DNA of 64,000 nucleotides from Mycobacterium spongiae (GTDB taxonomy: Bacteria; Actinomycetota; Actinomycetes; Mycobacteriales; Mycobacteriaceae): NCBI RefSeq assembly GCF_018278905.1, contig NZ_CP046600.1, forward strand, positions 1,364,001-1,428,000, read 5' to 3'. The notes under the pieces are model-generated. The model worked only from the letters and a program-made list of their open reading frames with translations. It did no database searches and had not been told where the DNA came from. Made by a program: the position numbers and the translations under genes. The number at the start of each line of letters is the position of its first letter. Positions within the stretch are counted from its first letter, which is position 1. Positions 53,611-63,100 of the stretch are shown here, piece by piece.

Positions 53611-54636
53611 ATGACGTTTCCGGGGCCTGCCGGCAGCACAGGTCAGGTGCCCGTGCTGCATGACGAGTGGCGCGAGCCGCTGCGGGCTCAGCGCGACCCG
53701 ACCGCCGGTACCGACGGACGCCCCCGTGTTGACCGCGACCGGAAGCGCCAATGGCGCAGACAAACCTGGTTAGGGCGGTTCGTGTCGGCCTACGGCTGGC
53801 GCGCCTACGCACTACCTTTCCTGGTGGCACTCACCGCCGTGGTGGTGTACCAGACAGTGACGGGGACGAGTGCGCCAAGGCCGGCCGCCGCGCAGACCGT
53901 CCATGATTCGCCTGCCATCGGCGTGGTGGGCACCGCGATCCTCGACGCACCGCCACGCGGCCTGGCGGCCTTCGATGCCAATCTGCCGGCCGGGACGCTG
54001 CCCGACGGCGGCCCATTTACCCAAGCGGGGGACAAATCGTGGCGTGTTGTGCCAGGCACCACCCCGCGCGTTGGCCAAGGCACCGCCAAGGTGTTCACGT
54101 ACACCGTCGAGATCGAGAACGGTCTCGACCTCACGATGTACGGCGGTGATGACGCATTCGCTCACATGGTGGATCAGACGCTCGCCAATCCCAAGGGCTG
54201 GACTCACAACCCGCAGTTCGCGTTCATCCGGGCCGATAGCGGGCAACCCGACTTTCGGATTTCACTGGTGTCACCGGTGACGGTGCGCGAAGGATGTGGC
54301 TACGAATTCCCCTTGGAGACGTCGTGCTACAACCCGGCGTTCGGGCCCGACCGCCAGGCGCGTGTGTTCATCAACGAGGCGCGCTGGGTACGTGGAGCGG
54401 TTCCGTTCGAAGGTGATATCGGTTCCTACCGGCAGTATGTGATCAATCATGAGGTCGGCCATGCCATTGGCTATCTGGGCCACGAGCCATGCGAGACCGA
54501 GGGTGGCCTGGCTCCGGTGATGATGCAGCAGACTTTCTCCACCTCCAATGACGACGCGGCCAAGTTCGATCCCGACTGGGTCAAGGCGGATGGCAAAACC
54601 TGCCGGTTCAATCCCTGGCCCTACCCGATCGCCTAG
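53611..54636 (+). CDS. DUF3152 protein, membrane-anchored zinc metalloprotease-like
   Basis: A 341-residue protein with a basic N-terminal segment (about 30-55), one membrane helix (ALPFLVALTAVVVYQTV, about 69-85) and an extracytoplasmic domain. The motif HEVGHAIGYLGH holds His280, Glu281, His284 and His291, a metzincin-like zinc site, and four Cys (GCGYEFPLETSCYN, HEPCET, KTCRF) suit disulfides. H37Rv Rv3207c is the counterpart. Proteolytic activity is inferred from the motif, not known. ATG 53611 is the first start; the N-terminal 60 residues vary in the family. Confidence 0.83.
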   Translation: MTFPGPAGSTGQVPVLHDEWREPLRAQRDPTAGTDGRPRVDRDRKRQWRRQTWLGRFVSAYGWRAYALPFLVALTAVVVYQTVTGTSAPRPAAAQTVHDSPAIGVVGTAILDAPPRGLAAFDANLPAGTLPDGGPFTQAGDKSWRVVPGTTPRVGQGTAKVFTYTVEIENGLDLTMYGGDDAFAHMVDQTLANPKGWTHNPQFAFIRADSGQPDFRISLVSPVTVREGCGYEFPLETSCYNPAFGPDRQARVFINEARWVRGAVPFEGDIGSYRQYVINHEVGHAIGYLGHEPCETEGGLAPVMMQQTFSTSNDDAAKFDPDWVKADGKTCRFNPWPYPIA

Positions 54637-54797
54637 CCAACCCGCCGCGAGCCACAACCTCCGAGCGGCTTGGGGAAGCAATGTGGCCCGTCTTGGTGTT
54701 GTGTCTGGTACGCGTCGTTGCCGTCGCTGCGGACAACTGCTGTGATGGTTCCGACGCGGGTCGAAGTTGATTCGCGAACACACTGAGGAGACATTCG

Positions 54798-55976
54798 GTG
54801 CCGACATCGTTGCCGCCACTGGTTGAGCCCGCGCCCGCGCTGAGTCGCGACGAGGTGGCCCGCTACAGCCGCCATTTGATCATTCCCGACCTTGGTGTCG
54901 ACGGGCAGCAGCGGTTGAAGAACGCACGGGTGCTGGTGATCGGCGCCGGCGGGCTTGGAGCTCCGACATTGTTTTACCTAGCCGCCGCCGGTGTTGGCAC
55001 GATCGGCATCGTCGACTTCGACGTCGTCGATGAGTCAAACCTGCAACGTCAGATCATCCACGGTGTGGCTGACATCGGACGGTCCAAGGCGCAATCGGCC
55101 CGCGACTCCATCGTCGCTATCAATCCCCTGATCGAGGTGCGACTACACGAGGTTAGGCTCGAAGCTGCTAACGCGGTGGACCTGTTCAAACAGTACGACC
55201 TGATCGTGGACGGCACCGACAACTTCGCGACTCGGTACCTGGTCAACGATGCCGCGGTGCTGGCCGGGAAGCCTTACGTGTGGGGGTCGATCTACCGCTT
55301 CGAGGGTCAGGTGTCGGTGTTCTGGGAGGACGCTCCAGACGGTCTCGGCCTCAACTATCGCGACCTTTATCCGGAGCCGCCGCCACCGGGCATGGTGCCG
55401 TCGTGCGCCGAGGGGGGCGTGCTGGGCATCATCTGTGCCTCGATTGCCTCGGTGATGGGCACCGAGGCAATCAAACTGATCACCGGGATCGGTGAAACTC
55501 TGCTGGGCCGGTTGATGGTGTACGACGCGCTGGAGATGAGCTACCGCACAATCACCATCCGCAAGGATCCATCGACACCGCGGATCACGGGGTTGATCGA
55601 TTACGAGCAGTTCTGTGGCGTGGTGTCCGACGCCGCCCATCAAGCGGCCAGCGGCTCCACCATCACCCCGCTGGAGTTGCGCGATTTGATGGATTCCGGC
55701 AAGAAGATGGCGCTGATCGACGTTCGTGAGCCGGTCGAGTGGGACATCGTGCATATCGACGGAGCCCAGCTCATTCCGAAGTCACTGATCAACTCCGGGG
55801 AGGGCCTGGCCAAGATGCCCCAGGACCGCACACCGGTGCTGTACTGCAAGACAGGTGTGCGCTCGGCCGAGGCGCTGGCTGCGGTGAAGAAGGCCGGTTT
55901 CTCCGACGCGGTCCACCTGCAGGGCGGCATCGTGGCCTGGGCCAAGCAGATGCAGCCCGACATGGTGATGTACTAG
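54798..55976 (+). CDS. moeZ: Adenylyltransferase/sulfurtransferase MoeZ (MoeB1)
   Basis: A 392-residue two-domain enzyme that activates ubiquitin-like sulfur carriers. The N-terminal ThiF/MoeB adenylation domain has GAGGLGAPT near residue 53 and IVDFDVVDESNLQRQ; the C-terminal rhodanese domain has the persulfide-forming Cys350 in LYCKTGVRS. In M. tuberculosis MoeZ (Rv3206c) sulfurates CysO for cysteine synthesis and MoaD2 for molybdopterin. GTG 54798 lies after GAGGAG. Stops 124 bp before an IS110-type transposase. Confidence 0.93.
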   Translation: MPTSLPPLVEPAPALSRDEVARYSRHLIIPDLGVDGQQRLKNARVLVIGAGGLGAPTLFYLAAAGVGTIGIVDFDVVDESNLQRQIIHGVADIGRSKAQSARDSIVAINPLIEVRLHEVRLEAANAVDLFKQYDLIVDGTDNFATRYLVNDAAVLAGKPYVWGSIYRFEGQVSVFWEDAPDGLGLNYRDLYPEPPPPGMVPSCAEGGVLGIICASIASVMGTEAIKLITGIGETLLGRLMVYDALEMSYRTITIRKDPSTPRITGLIDYEQFCGVVSDAAHQAASGSTITPLELRDLMDSGKKMALIDVREPVEWDIVHIDGAQLIPKSLINSGEGLAKMPQDRTPVLYCKTGVRSAEALAAVKKAGFSDAVHLQGGIVAWAKQMQPDMVMY

Positions 55977-56013
55977 AGGCGATGCCGGCCCGACCGTCGC
56001 CGAGTCCAGGCTG

Positions 56014-56073
56014 GGTTGGCTGGGTCGGATTGTCGCGCTCCTCAGCGGGCCTTTCTGGCCCGCATCGTCGCAC
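56014..56073 (-). repeat. Dispersed 56-bp-family repeat, reversed single copy
   Basis: On the minus strand: GTGCGACGATGCGGGCC, a GGCCCG inverted partner, TGAGGAGCGCGACAATCCG. It matches the units at 20986-21196 in order and spacing. It abuts the left end of the insertion sequence, which probably inserted at its edge. Confidence 0.8.
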
Positions 56074-56082
56074 GACTAGACA

Positions 56083-57500
56083 TCCCAGGGTTTTAAGGTG
56101 TCAAGCGGCAGTTGGGGTGCGGTGTGCCCAGGCGGTGTGTTCGTCGTATCGGTTGTGGTGTCGTAGGCAGCCGTGCAGGATGGCGACGAGACGGTTGGCT
56201 AGGGCGCGTAAGGCTTGGTGGTGGGTGTCGCCGGCGCCGCGGTGTTGGTCGTAGAACGCGCGGGCGCCGGGGCTGGCCACCAGGGCGCAGAAGGCCCATT
56301 GGTCGATGGCGTCGTAGAGACGGCGGTTGCGTGCGTGGCGGGCCAGCACGGCGCGTTTCTTGCCCGACGCAACAGTCAAAGGTGAGGTTCCGGCGTAGTT
56401 TTTGCGAGACTTGGCATCGGTGTAGCGATTCGGGTCGTCCCCGAACTCACCGAGCACCCGGGCGCCGAGTACAGCACCGAGTCCTGGCAGGGAGAGGTAG
56501 ATGTCGGCGTCCGGGTGTGTCTCAAAATGGTCGGCGAGGCTGGCCTCGAGCTCGTTAATCTGGCGGTTGAGCTCTGCGATGATGCTGACCGCGGCGCGGG
56601 TGCTGGCCGCGAACGCGGCGCTGACCGCTGCGGGTGCCGATAGCTGCTCGGTGCGCAGCGCGGCGAGGATTTCGCGGGCGCGGGCGGCGATATAGCGCTG
56701 GCGCCCGCCGCGTTTGAGCGCAGACTGGATCGCTGGCAGGCTCAGCCGGGTGGCCTGTTCTGGGGTAGGGGCGCGCCTGAGCACCTCCAGGGTGTCGCCG
56801 TGGGCGAGGTCCTCGAAAGCCGCCAGTGCGCTCGGGTAGTACTCCCGCAACGTGCTGCGCAGCGCGTTGGTGTGGCGGGTGCGTGCCCAAATCAGGTTCT
56901 GATGTGCGCGGGCCAGAACTTTGATGGCTTCAGCGGTGGAGCTGTCGCCGGCGAGCGAGCGATGGTTGTGTCGATCAGTGCGCACCAAGTCAGCCAGCAG
57001 TTTGGCATCGCTGGCATCGGATTTGGCTCCCGAGACGTGGTGGCGATCGCGGTAGCGGGCCACCGCCAGGGGATTGATCGCAAACACCTGATAGCCGGCC
57101 GCCGCCAGGGCGCCCACCCACAAGCCCCGGTCGGTTTCGATGCCGATCACCACCTGACCCGGCTCCTCGGCGTGCGCCGCGATCAGCTCGTGGAGCTGGC
57201 GAACGCCGGTCAAGCCTTCAGAGAGCCGCCGTGACGCCAACCGCGTACCGGCCTGGTCCATCACATGCACGTCGTGATGGTCTTCGGCCCAGTCGTCTCC
57301 GATGAAAATCACCCGATGTCCTCCTCCGATTTCCGGTTGTGAGATGAGCCGAGGGCGCCCGGGCGGCAACCTAATGGATCAGTGCTCCACACCGGCACGA
57401 CATCCCATCAGCGCTACGGGCAACCCCACCATCCGACCGGGGCACGATCTAGTCGTAGAAGTCCACACTCGCTTCAGGCTGCAGAAGTGCTCACCGGCCG
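56083..57500 (-). mobile_element. IS110-family insertion sequence (ends approximate)
   Basis: Carries one IS110-type transposase gene. The family has no conventional inverted ends and makes no target duplication, so limits are estimated from the dispersed repeat on the left and the kinase-like gene on the right. The non-coding stretch of about 180-250 bases upstream of the transposase (57313 onward) is where members of this group carry the bridge RNA. A near-repeat, GCACGAC then ACATCCCA, occurs at 56070-56088 and 57396-57409. Confidence 0.7.
56101..57312 (-). CDS. IS110-family transposase (RNA-guided recombinase type)
   Basis: A 403-residue transposase with the DEDD RuvC-like domain first: FIGDDWAEDHHDVHV (first Asp), VVIGIETDRG (Glu), and KSDASDAKLLADLV (two Asp). 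The C-terminal Transposase_20 domain has LPGLGAVLGARVLGEFGD and SRKNYAGTSPLTVASGKKR, where a Ser is the nucleophile. All expected catalytic residues are visible and the frame is unbroken, so the element may be active. GTG 57312 is preceded by GGAGGA, 7 bases upstream. It lies between moeZ and the TIGR02569-like gene, which are adjacent in H37Rv. Confidence 0.9.
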   Translation of the reverse strand: MIFIGDDWAEDHHDVHVMDQAGTRLASRRLSEGLTGVRQLHELIAAHAEEPGQVVIGIETDRGLWVGALAAAGYQVFAINPLAVARYRDRHHVSGAKSDASDAKLLADLVRTDRHNHRSLAGDSSTAEAIKVLARAHQNLIWARTRHTNALRSTLREYYPSALAAFEDLAHGDTLEVLRRAPTPEQATRLSLPAIQSALKRGGRQRYIAARAREILAALRTEQLSAPAAVSAAFAASTRAAVSIIAELNRQINELEASLADHFETHPDADIYLSLPGLGAVLGARVLGEFGDDPNRYTDAKSRKNYAGTSPLTVASGKKRAVLARHARNRRLYDAIDQWAFCALVASPGARAFYDQHRGAGDTHHQALRALANRLVAILHGCLRHHNRYDEHTAWAHRTPTAA

Positions 57501-57580
57501 GTGGCTCTCAGACCAGCCTCTCCCAACCGAACCCTTACCGATGGAAGCCCCGCCGATCCATTCCCATTAGGCTGACTGGT

Positions 57581-58435
57581 GTGAGTGTCGAGCCACCGCC
57601 GGAGCACGCATTGGCGGCATTCGGCTTGTCCGGTGTGAATCCCGATCCGTTGGGTCCCAGCTGGGAAGGTGGCTGGCGGTGCGGTGAAGTCGTGTTGTCG
57701 ACGGTTTCCGATCACGCCCGCGCGGCGTGGTCGGCCCGGGTGCGCGAGACGTTGTTTGTCGACGGCGTCCGCCTGGCCAGGCCGGTGCGTTCGACTGACG
57801 GGCGGTACGTGGTGTCCAGTTGGCGGGCAGACACATTCGTCGCCGGCACGCCGGAACCCAGGCATGACGAAGTCGTTTCGGCGGCGGTGCGACTGCACGA
57901 AGCCAGCGGAAAACTGGACCGGCCTCGATTCCTGACCCAAAGTCCCACCTTGCCGTGGACGGACATCGATGTGTTCATTGCCGCTGACCGGGCCGCGTGG
58001 GAGGAACGACCATTGCAATCGGTCCCGCCGGGAGCGCAGACTGCCCCTGCGACAGCTGAACCGCAGGCATCGGTCGATCTGATCAATCAGCTTGCGGGGC
58101 TGCGCAAGCCAACCAAGAGCCCCAACCAGCTGGTGCACGGAGATCTCTACGGAACAGTGCTTTTCGCCGGCACTGCTGCTCCCGGGATTACCGACATCGC
58201 GCCTTACTGGAGGCCTGCGTCCTGGGCCGCCGGGGTAGCCGTCGTCGACGCGCTGTCGTGGGGCGAGGCCGACGAAGGACTTGTCGAGCGGTGGAATGCA
58301 TTGCCAGAGTGGCCGCAAATGCTGTTGCGCGCAATCATGTTCCGTCTGGCGGTGCACGCGCTTCACCCGCGCTCCACCGCCGACGCGTTTCCGGGCTTGG
58401 CCCGCACTGCGGCGCTAGTGCGGTTGATGCTCTAA
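57581..58435 (+). CDS. Kinase-fold protein, TIGR02569-type (Rv3205c-like)
   Basis: A 284-residue protein related to aminoglycoside phosphotransferase-like folds, corresponding to H37Rv Rv3205c. The catalytic-loop position reads HGDLYGTVLF (His186, Gly187, Asp188), where the usual Asn five residues after Asp is Val, and the DFG-like position reads TDIAPYWRP. It may therefore be catalytically weak or have another role. GTG 57581 is followed by VSVEPPPEHAL; earlier in-frame starts lie in the insertion-sequence end. Substrate unknown. Confidence 0.78.
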   Translation: MSVEPPPEHALAAFGLSGVNPDPLGPSWEGGWRCGEVVLSTVSDHARAAWSARVRETLFVDGVRLARPVRSTDGRYVVSSWRADTFVAGTPEPRHDEVVSAAVRLHEASGKLDRPRFLTQSPTLPWTDIDVFIAADRAAWEERPLQSVPPGAQTAPATAEPQASVDLINQLAGLRKPTKSPNQLVHGDLYGTVLFAGTAAPGITDIAPYWRPASWAAGVAVVDALSWGEADEGLVERWNALPEWPQMLLRAIMFRLAVHALHPRSTADAFPGLARTAALVRLML

Positions 58436-58521
58436 CGCTCCCGGGATGCGATGGGTACGTCAGCCTGGCAACACGACGAAACGAGGCTGGCGGATGTCGA
58501 TTTCGATGAGCAGGCAATCTC

Positions 58522-58827
58522 TCAGCTGGGCGGAAATTCGTGACGGACTCCGCGCAGCGCGACCTTGCCGTCGACGCTGAGGATGCCTTCGGCGCGCAAC
58601 AGCTCCAGTTGCCGGGTCACCAAATGACGCGCTGGGCGCCCGGAAGCGGTGATCACCCGGTGCCACGGCAGGTCCGAGGAATCGGTGCGCATGATCCAGC
58701 CGACGATGCGTGGACTGGAAAGGCCAGCGACGGCAGCGATATCGCCGTAGGTGGCGACCCTGCCGGGGGGAATGGCCGCGACCAGCGAGCGCACGCGTTC
58801 GACTTGATCGTCCGTCACGGGCGCCAC
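58522..58827 (-). CDS. Alkyltransferase-like (ATL) DNA repair protein
   Basis: A 101-residue homologue of the O6-alkylguanine transferase C-terminal domain. The active-site PCHRV of the enzyme reads PWHRVI here, so Trp replaces the catalytic Cys; this is the ATL type, which binds O6-alkylguanine and recruits nucleotide excision repair instead of removing the alkyl group. The helix-turn-helix VATYGDIAAVAGLSSPRIVGWIM is intact. GTG 58827 is chosen by length and by its position 2 bases after the lipV stop. Counterpart of H37Rv Rv3204; probably cotranscribed with lipV. Confidence 0.85.
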   Translation of the reverse strand: MAPVTDDQVERVRSLVAAIPPGRVATYGDIAAVAGLSSPRIVGWIMRTDSSDLPWHRVITASGRPARHLVTRQLELLRAEGILSVDGKVALRGVRHEFPPS

Positions 58828-58829
58828 GG

Positions 58830-59615
58830 CTAGCCCGCCTTGAGCCGATCGCGGATCACGGTGGCGACCTCGGTTGGCCTTGCCTGCGGCACCATGTGCC
58901 CACACTCGAAATCCAGCAGCTGGAAATCGGCTCCTAGTCGGCCGTGAAGCGCGGAGATGAGTTGGTCGCTCACGTATTGCGGGTCAGCCTTTGTTGCACG
59001 CACCACGGTGGTCGCCGTCCCAGCCGGTGGCAGCTTGATGCCGCGGGCGAGTTCACTCCAGTAGCACACCATCGCTGGCAGGCTGATTCGCCAGCCATAG
59101 CGTCCGTTTGGCAATGAGATGAGGTGTTCGGCGAGTTCGGCGTCCAGCACGACGGGGTCCACGTCCGCCCACGCGCCGGTCGCCTTCTCGGCACGCGCCT
59201 CGGCTGCGTCTGGGTAGTCGGGGAAGGCCACCATAGCGTCGACTACTTCGCGCACACGCGATCCGTCCAAACCGACGGCAGGATCGAGCAGGATCAGCGC
59301 CGCCACCAGGTCCGGGTGAGCCGCGGCCAGCTGCAGCGCGATAGCGCCCCCGAACGAGTGCCCAACCACGACCACCGGCTGGTCGGACTCTTCGCTGACC
59401 AGTGCGGCGAGTGCCGAAACATTTGCATCGATGGTCCAGGGCGCCGCCCACGACGACCTGCCGTGACCCAGCAGATCAGGTGCGGCGATGCTGATTTCGG
59501 GCAAGTGGTCGGCCAGGAGTTCCCAAGCCTGGCCGTGCTCGGTCACCCCGTGAATCGCCACCACCTGCACCGGGCCGGGCGGTCCATAGCGATGCACGTG
59601 AAGGTCTGCGGTCAC
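58830..59615 (-). CDS. lipV: Alpha/beta hydrolase LipV-like
   Basis: A 261-residue esterase/lipase-like enzyme. The oxyanion region HGVTEHG is near residue 22, nucleophile elbow GHSFGG (Ser near 90), and the catalytic His in FECGHMVPQ near the C-terminus; the acid is likely the Asp in a later strand. No signal peptide, so cytosolic. Longer at the N-terminus than the 224-residue H37Rv LipV, so this may be the complete form. GTG 59615 starts MTADLHVHRYGPPG. Natural substrate unknown. Two bases separate its stop from the ATL start. Confidence 0.85.
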   Translation of the reverse strand: MTADLHVHRYGPPGPVQVVAIHGVTEHGQAWELLADHLPEISIAAPDLLGHGRSSWAAPWTIDANVSALAALVSEESDQPVVVVGHSFGGAIALQLAAAHPDLVAALILLDPAVGLDGSRVREVVDAMVAFPDYPDAAEARAEKATGAWADVDPVVLDAELAEHLISLPNGRYGWRISLPAMVCYWSELARGIKLPPAGTATTVVRATKADPQYVSDQLISALHGRLGADFQLLDFECGHMVPQARPTEVATVIRDRLKAG

Positions 59616-59705
59616 TCGTCGATGGTGCCAGTGTGGATCGCGGCTGGCCCCGGCGGGCTGCCGGCCGACGCGATTATCGGCCAGGTCGGTGGTCGGGATT
59701 GGTGG

Positions 59706-59909
59706 TCAATCCCGATAGTCGTCAGAGACCGGGACGACCATTGCCTGGTCGATCAGGTCGGCTTCGTTGGCATCGAGGTTCCGCGCGTCGCCGCTCAGGT
59801 AGGTGGTGTCCAAGCCCGCTTCGTCGTCGAAGTTGGCACCACGATGCTGTTCCACCGCGTCGGCTTCGGGTATTTCGCTATCCGGACCGATGCCCGCTCG
59901 GTCGCTCAT
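59706..59909 (-). CDS. Small acidic hypothetical protein
   Basis: A 67-residue protein beginning MSDRAGIGPDSEIPEADAVE and ending MVVPVSDDYRD. It is strongly acidic, without Cys, membrane segment or known motif. Third-position GC and the compact order of EADAVEQ and EADLIDQA, which echo each other, look coding. I do not recognise a family; similar small proteins exist in other mycobacteria from memory. It lies between lipV and adnA on the opposite strand to adnA. Confidence 0.55.
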   Translation of the reverse strand: MSDRAGIGPDSEIPEADAVEQHRGANFDDEAGLDTTYLSGDARNLDANEADLIDQAMVVPVSDDYRD

Positions 59910-60108
59910 GCTCGAATTCCTAACCTCGCTTCGGGTTTCGTATCGGCCGCTAAGGTCAGCCAGCATCGATCTTATCCAATCGGGAGGCGGAATAGCTGCT
60001 CGTGCGCTCAGATCCCTGTCGTGCTTGAGCGGTCAACGCAACAGGCAATGGGCACGCCGGCGAGCGATGCGGTGCTGACTTGTCGGACCCGCGTGGTGTC
60101 ATGCCGCC

Positions 60109-63100
60109 ATGCCATACACGTGGGACGCACAGGCGCGGGTTGTTCTGACGCCAGGCTTTCGCGGGGTGATACGGATCCTCGGCGGCCCCGGGACGGGAAA
60201 GAGCAGCCTGCTGGTTGATGCCGCAGCCGCTCACATCGCGGCCGGCGTCGATCCGGAATCGGTTCTCTTGCTGACAGGCTCCGGTCGCATCGGGACCCGC
60301 GCGCGCAGCAAGCTGACGACGACCTTGCTCCAATCCCGCACGTCTGGTCCCTGCCGTACCGCGGTTCGCGAACCTTTGGTTCGTACCGTCCACGGCTACG
60401 CTCATTCGGTATTGCGCCGGGCTGCCGACCGCGCGGGCGGCGCGCCCCCGCGGCTGGTCACCTCCGCCGAGCAGGACGCCATCATCCGCGATCTGCTGGC
60501 TGGTGACCTCGATGACGGGCCGGCTGCTGCCACCACCTGGCCGGCGCATCTGCTGCCCGCCCTGAGTACGGCCGGATTTGCCACCGAGTTGCGAAACCTT
60601 ATGGCGCGCTGCGCTGAACGTGGCGTGGAACCGGGCGAGCTGGAGCGGCTGGGACGCCGGTGCGGGCGCCCGGAATGGTCTGCGGCCGGCCAATTCGCCC
60701 GGCAGTACGAGCAGGTCATGTTGTTGCGAGCGGCAGTCGGGACAACTACGCCGCAGGCGACGGTGCCGGCGTTGGGTGCCGCCGAACTGGTCGGGGCGGC
60801 TCTGGAAGCCCTCGCGGCCGATCCCGAGTTGCTGGCCGCCGAGCGAGCGCGGGTTCGGTTCCTCTTGGTGGACGATGCTCAGCAACTCGACCCGCAGGCA
60901 GCTCGTTTGGTCGGTGTGCTGGCTGCGGGCGCTGAGCTAGCTCTGGTCGCCGGTGACGCCGACCAGGCTGTGTTTGGGTTCCGCGGCGGCGGGTCGGCCG
61001 GATTGTCCGCCGCCAGCGGGTGGCCGCGTCAGGCCGACGAAGGTCTGGCGGTGAGGTTGACGGTGTCGCATCGGTGTGCCCCTGCCGTGGCACGCGCCAT
61101 CACTGGAATCGTCAGTCGGCTACCTGGCGGCCACGTGGGGCGGCGGATCGAAGGCACCGGGACCGATGATGGGTCGGTGACGGCGCGCCTGGCGGCGTCA
61201 GCGCACGCGGAGGCCGCCATGATCGCCGACGCGTTGCGGCGTGCGCACTTGATGGACGGAGTGCCGTGGTCGCAGATGGTCGTCATTGTGCGATCGGTAC
61301 CGCGCGCCGCGGCACGTTTGCCCCGCGCCTTGGTTGCTGCCGGGGTTCCCGTAGCCGTCCCCGGAATTGGCGGGCCGCTGGCGCAGGAGCCCGCGGCGAG
61401 AACGCTGCTCACGGTCCTCTCGGCGACCGCTGACGGGCTCGATGGCGACCACGCTCTGGAGCTGCTGACGGGGCCGATCGGTCGCGTCGACCCAGTCTCG
61501 CTTCGCCAGCTGCGCCGGACGCTGCAGCGTGTCCAGGGTGACGACGGCTCCGCCAAACTCGGCGATCTGCTGGTTGCGGCTCTCACCTGCGAGGCGCCCC
61601 TCTCGGGGCCGCAACTTCGGCCGTTGCGACGGGTGCGTGCCGTGCTGGCGGCGGCGTCGCGGTGTCACGGCTCGGGTCATCTCGGGGCACACGATCCGCG
61701 GTACACACTGTGGGCGGCGTGGCGAAGATCCGGTCTGCAACGTCGTTGGTTGGCGGCCAGTGAACGCGGGGGCTCTATCGGCGCCCAGGCCGTCAGGGAC
61801 CTGGAAGTAGTAACCGCGTTGTTCGACGTTGCCGAGCGCTATGTTTCACGCACGTCTGGAGCGTCATTGCGCGGACTTGTCGAGCACGTAGCGGCACTGC
61901 AGCTGCCGCGGGTCAGTCCAGAACCGGTATCCCAGACCGAGCAGGTCAGCGTGCTCAGCGCCCACGCCGCCCTCGGCCATGAGTGGGATCTAGTGGTCAT
62001 TGCTGGTTTGCAGGACGGCTTGTGGCCCAACACTATTCCGCGCGGCGGCGTGCTCGGCACCCAGCGGCTTCTCGATATGCTCGATGGTGTCGGCGAATAT
62101 GCTTCGGCGCGGGCCCCGCTGTTGGCCGAGGAGCGCCGGCTACTGGCGGCTGCCATGGGTCGTGCACGGCGTCGGTTGCTGGTGACGGCTGTGGATGGCG
62201 ATGCGGGAGCCAATGGCCGAGAAGCCGCGTTGCCGTCGCCGTTCTTCTTCGAGATCGCTCGATGCACCGACGGCGACGGCGATTCCAATGCAGTCCAGCC
62301 GATCTCGGCGCCGCGGCTATTGTCGGCCACTGCGGTCGTGGGTCGCCTGCGTGGCGTGGTGTGTGCTCCCGCGGGCGCGGTGGACGACGCTGCTCGCGCC
62401 TGTGCGGCAACGCAATTGGCTCGGCTGGCCACAGCGGGGGTACCGGGTGCCGCTCCCGACGGGTGGCACGGTCTGATCCCGATCAGTACCCGCGAACCGC
62501 TATGCGACAACGGTGATGTGGTCACGTTGGCACCGTCGGCATTGCAGGCCCTCATGGACTGTCCGCTCCGCTGGCTGGTTGAGCGTCATGGCGGTACCAA
62601 CGCGCGTGAACTGCGCTCCACGGTCGGCTCGGTGCTGCACGCGCTCATCGCCGAACCCGCCAAGAGTGAAGCTCAGCTGCTAGCCGAATTGGACCGCGTA
62701 TGGACGCTGCTCCCGTTTGCGGCTGGGTGGTATTCGGCCAATGAGCTTGCCCGGCATCGTGGGATGATCCAGGCGTTCGCCGCATGGCGGGAACAAACCC
62801 GAGGTGAGTTTCGCGAACTCGGCGTCGAGGTCGACGTGGATGGAACCCTGGTGGCACCAGCTGATGGCGGCGAGCGACGTGGAGAAATCCGGATACGCGG
62901 CCGAGTGGATCGGCTGGAACGCGACGCGGCGGGCCGGCCGGTCGTCGTCGACATCAAGACCGGCAAGACACCGGTCAGCAAAGACGACGCCCAGCGCCAC
63001 GCCCAGCTGGCCATGTATCAGCTTGCGGTGGCCGAAGGATTCGTACCCGGCGGCGACGAGCCGGGCGGTGCGCGGTTGGTCTATCTCGGCAAGAGCGGCA

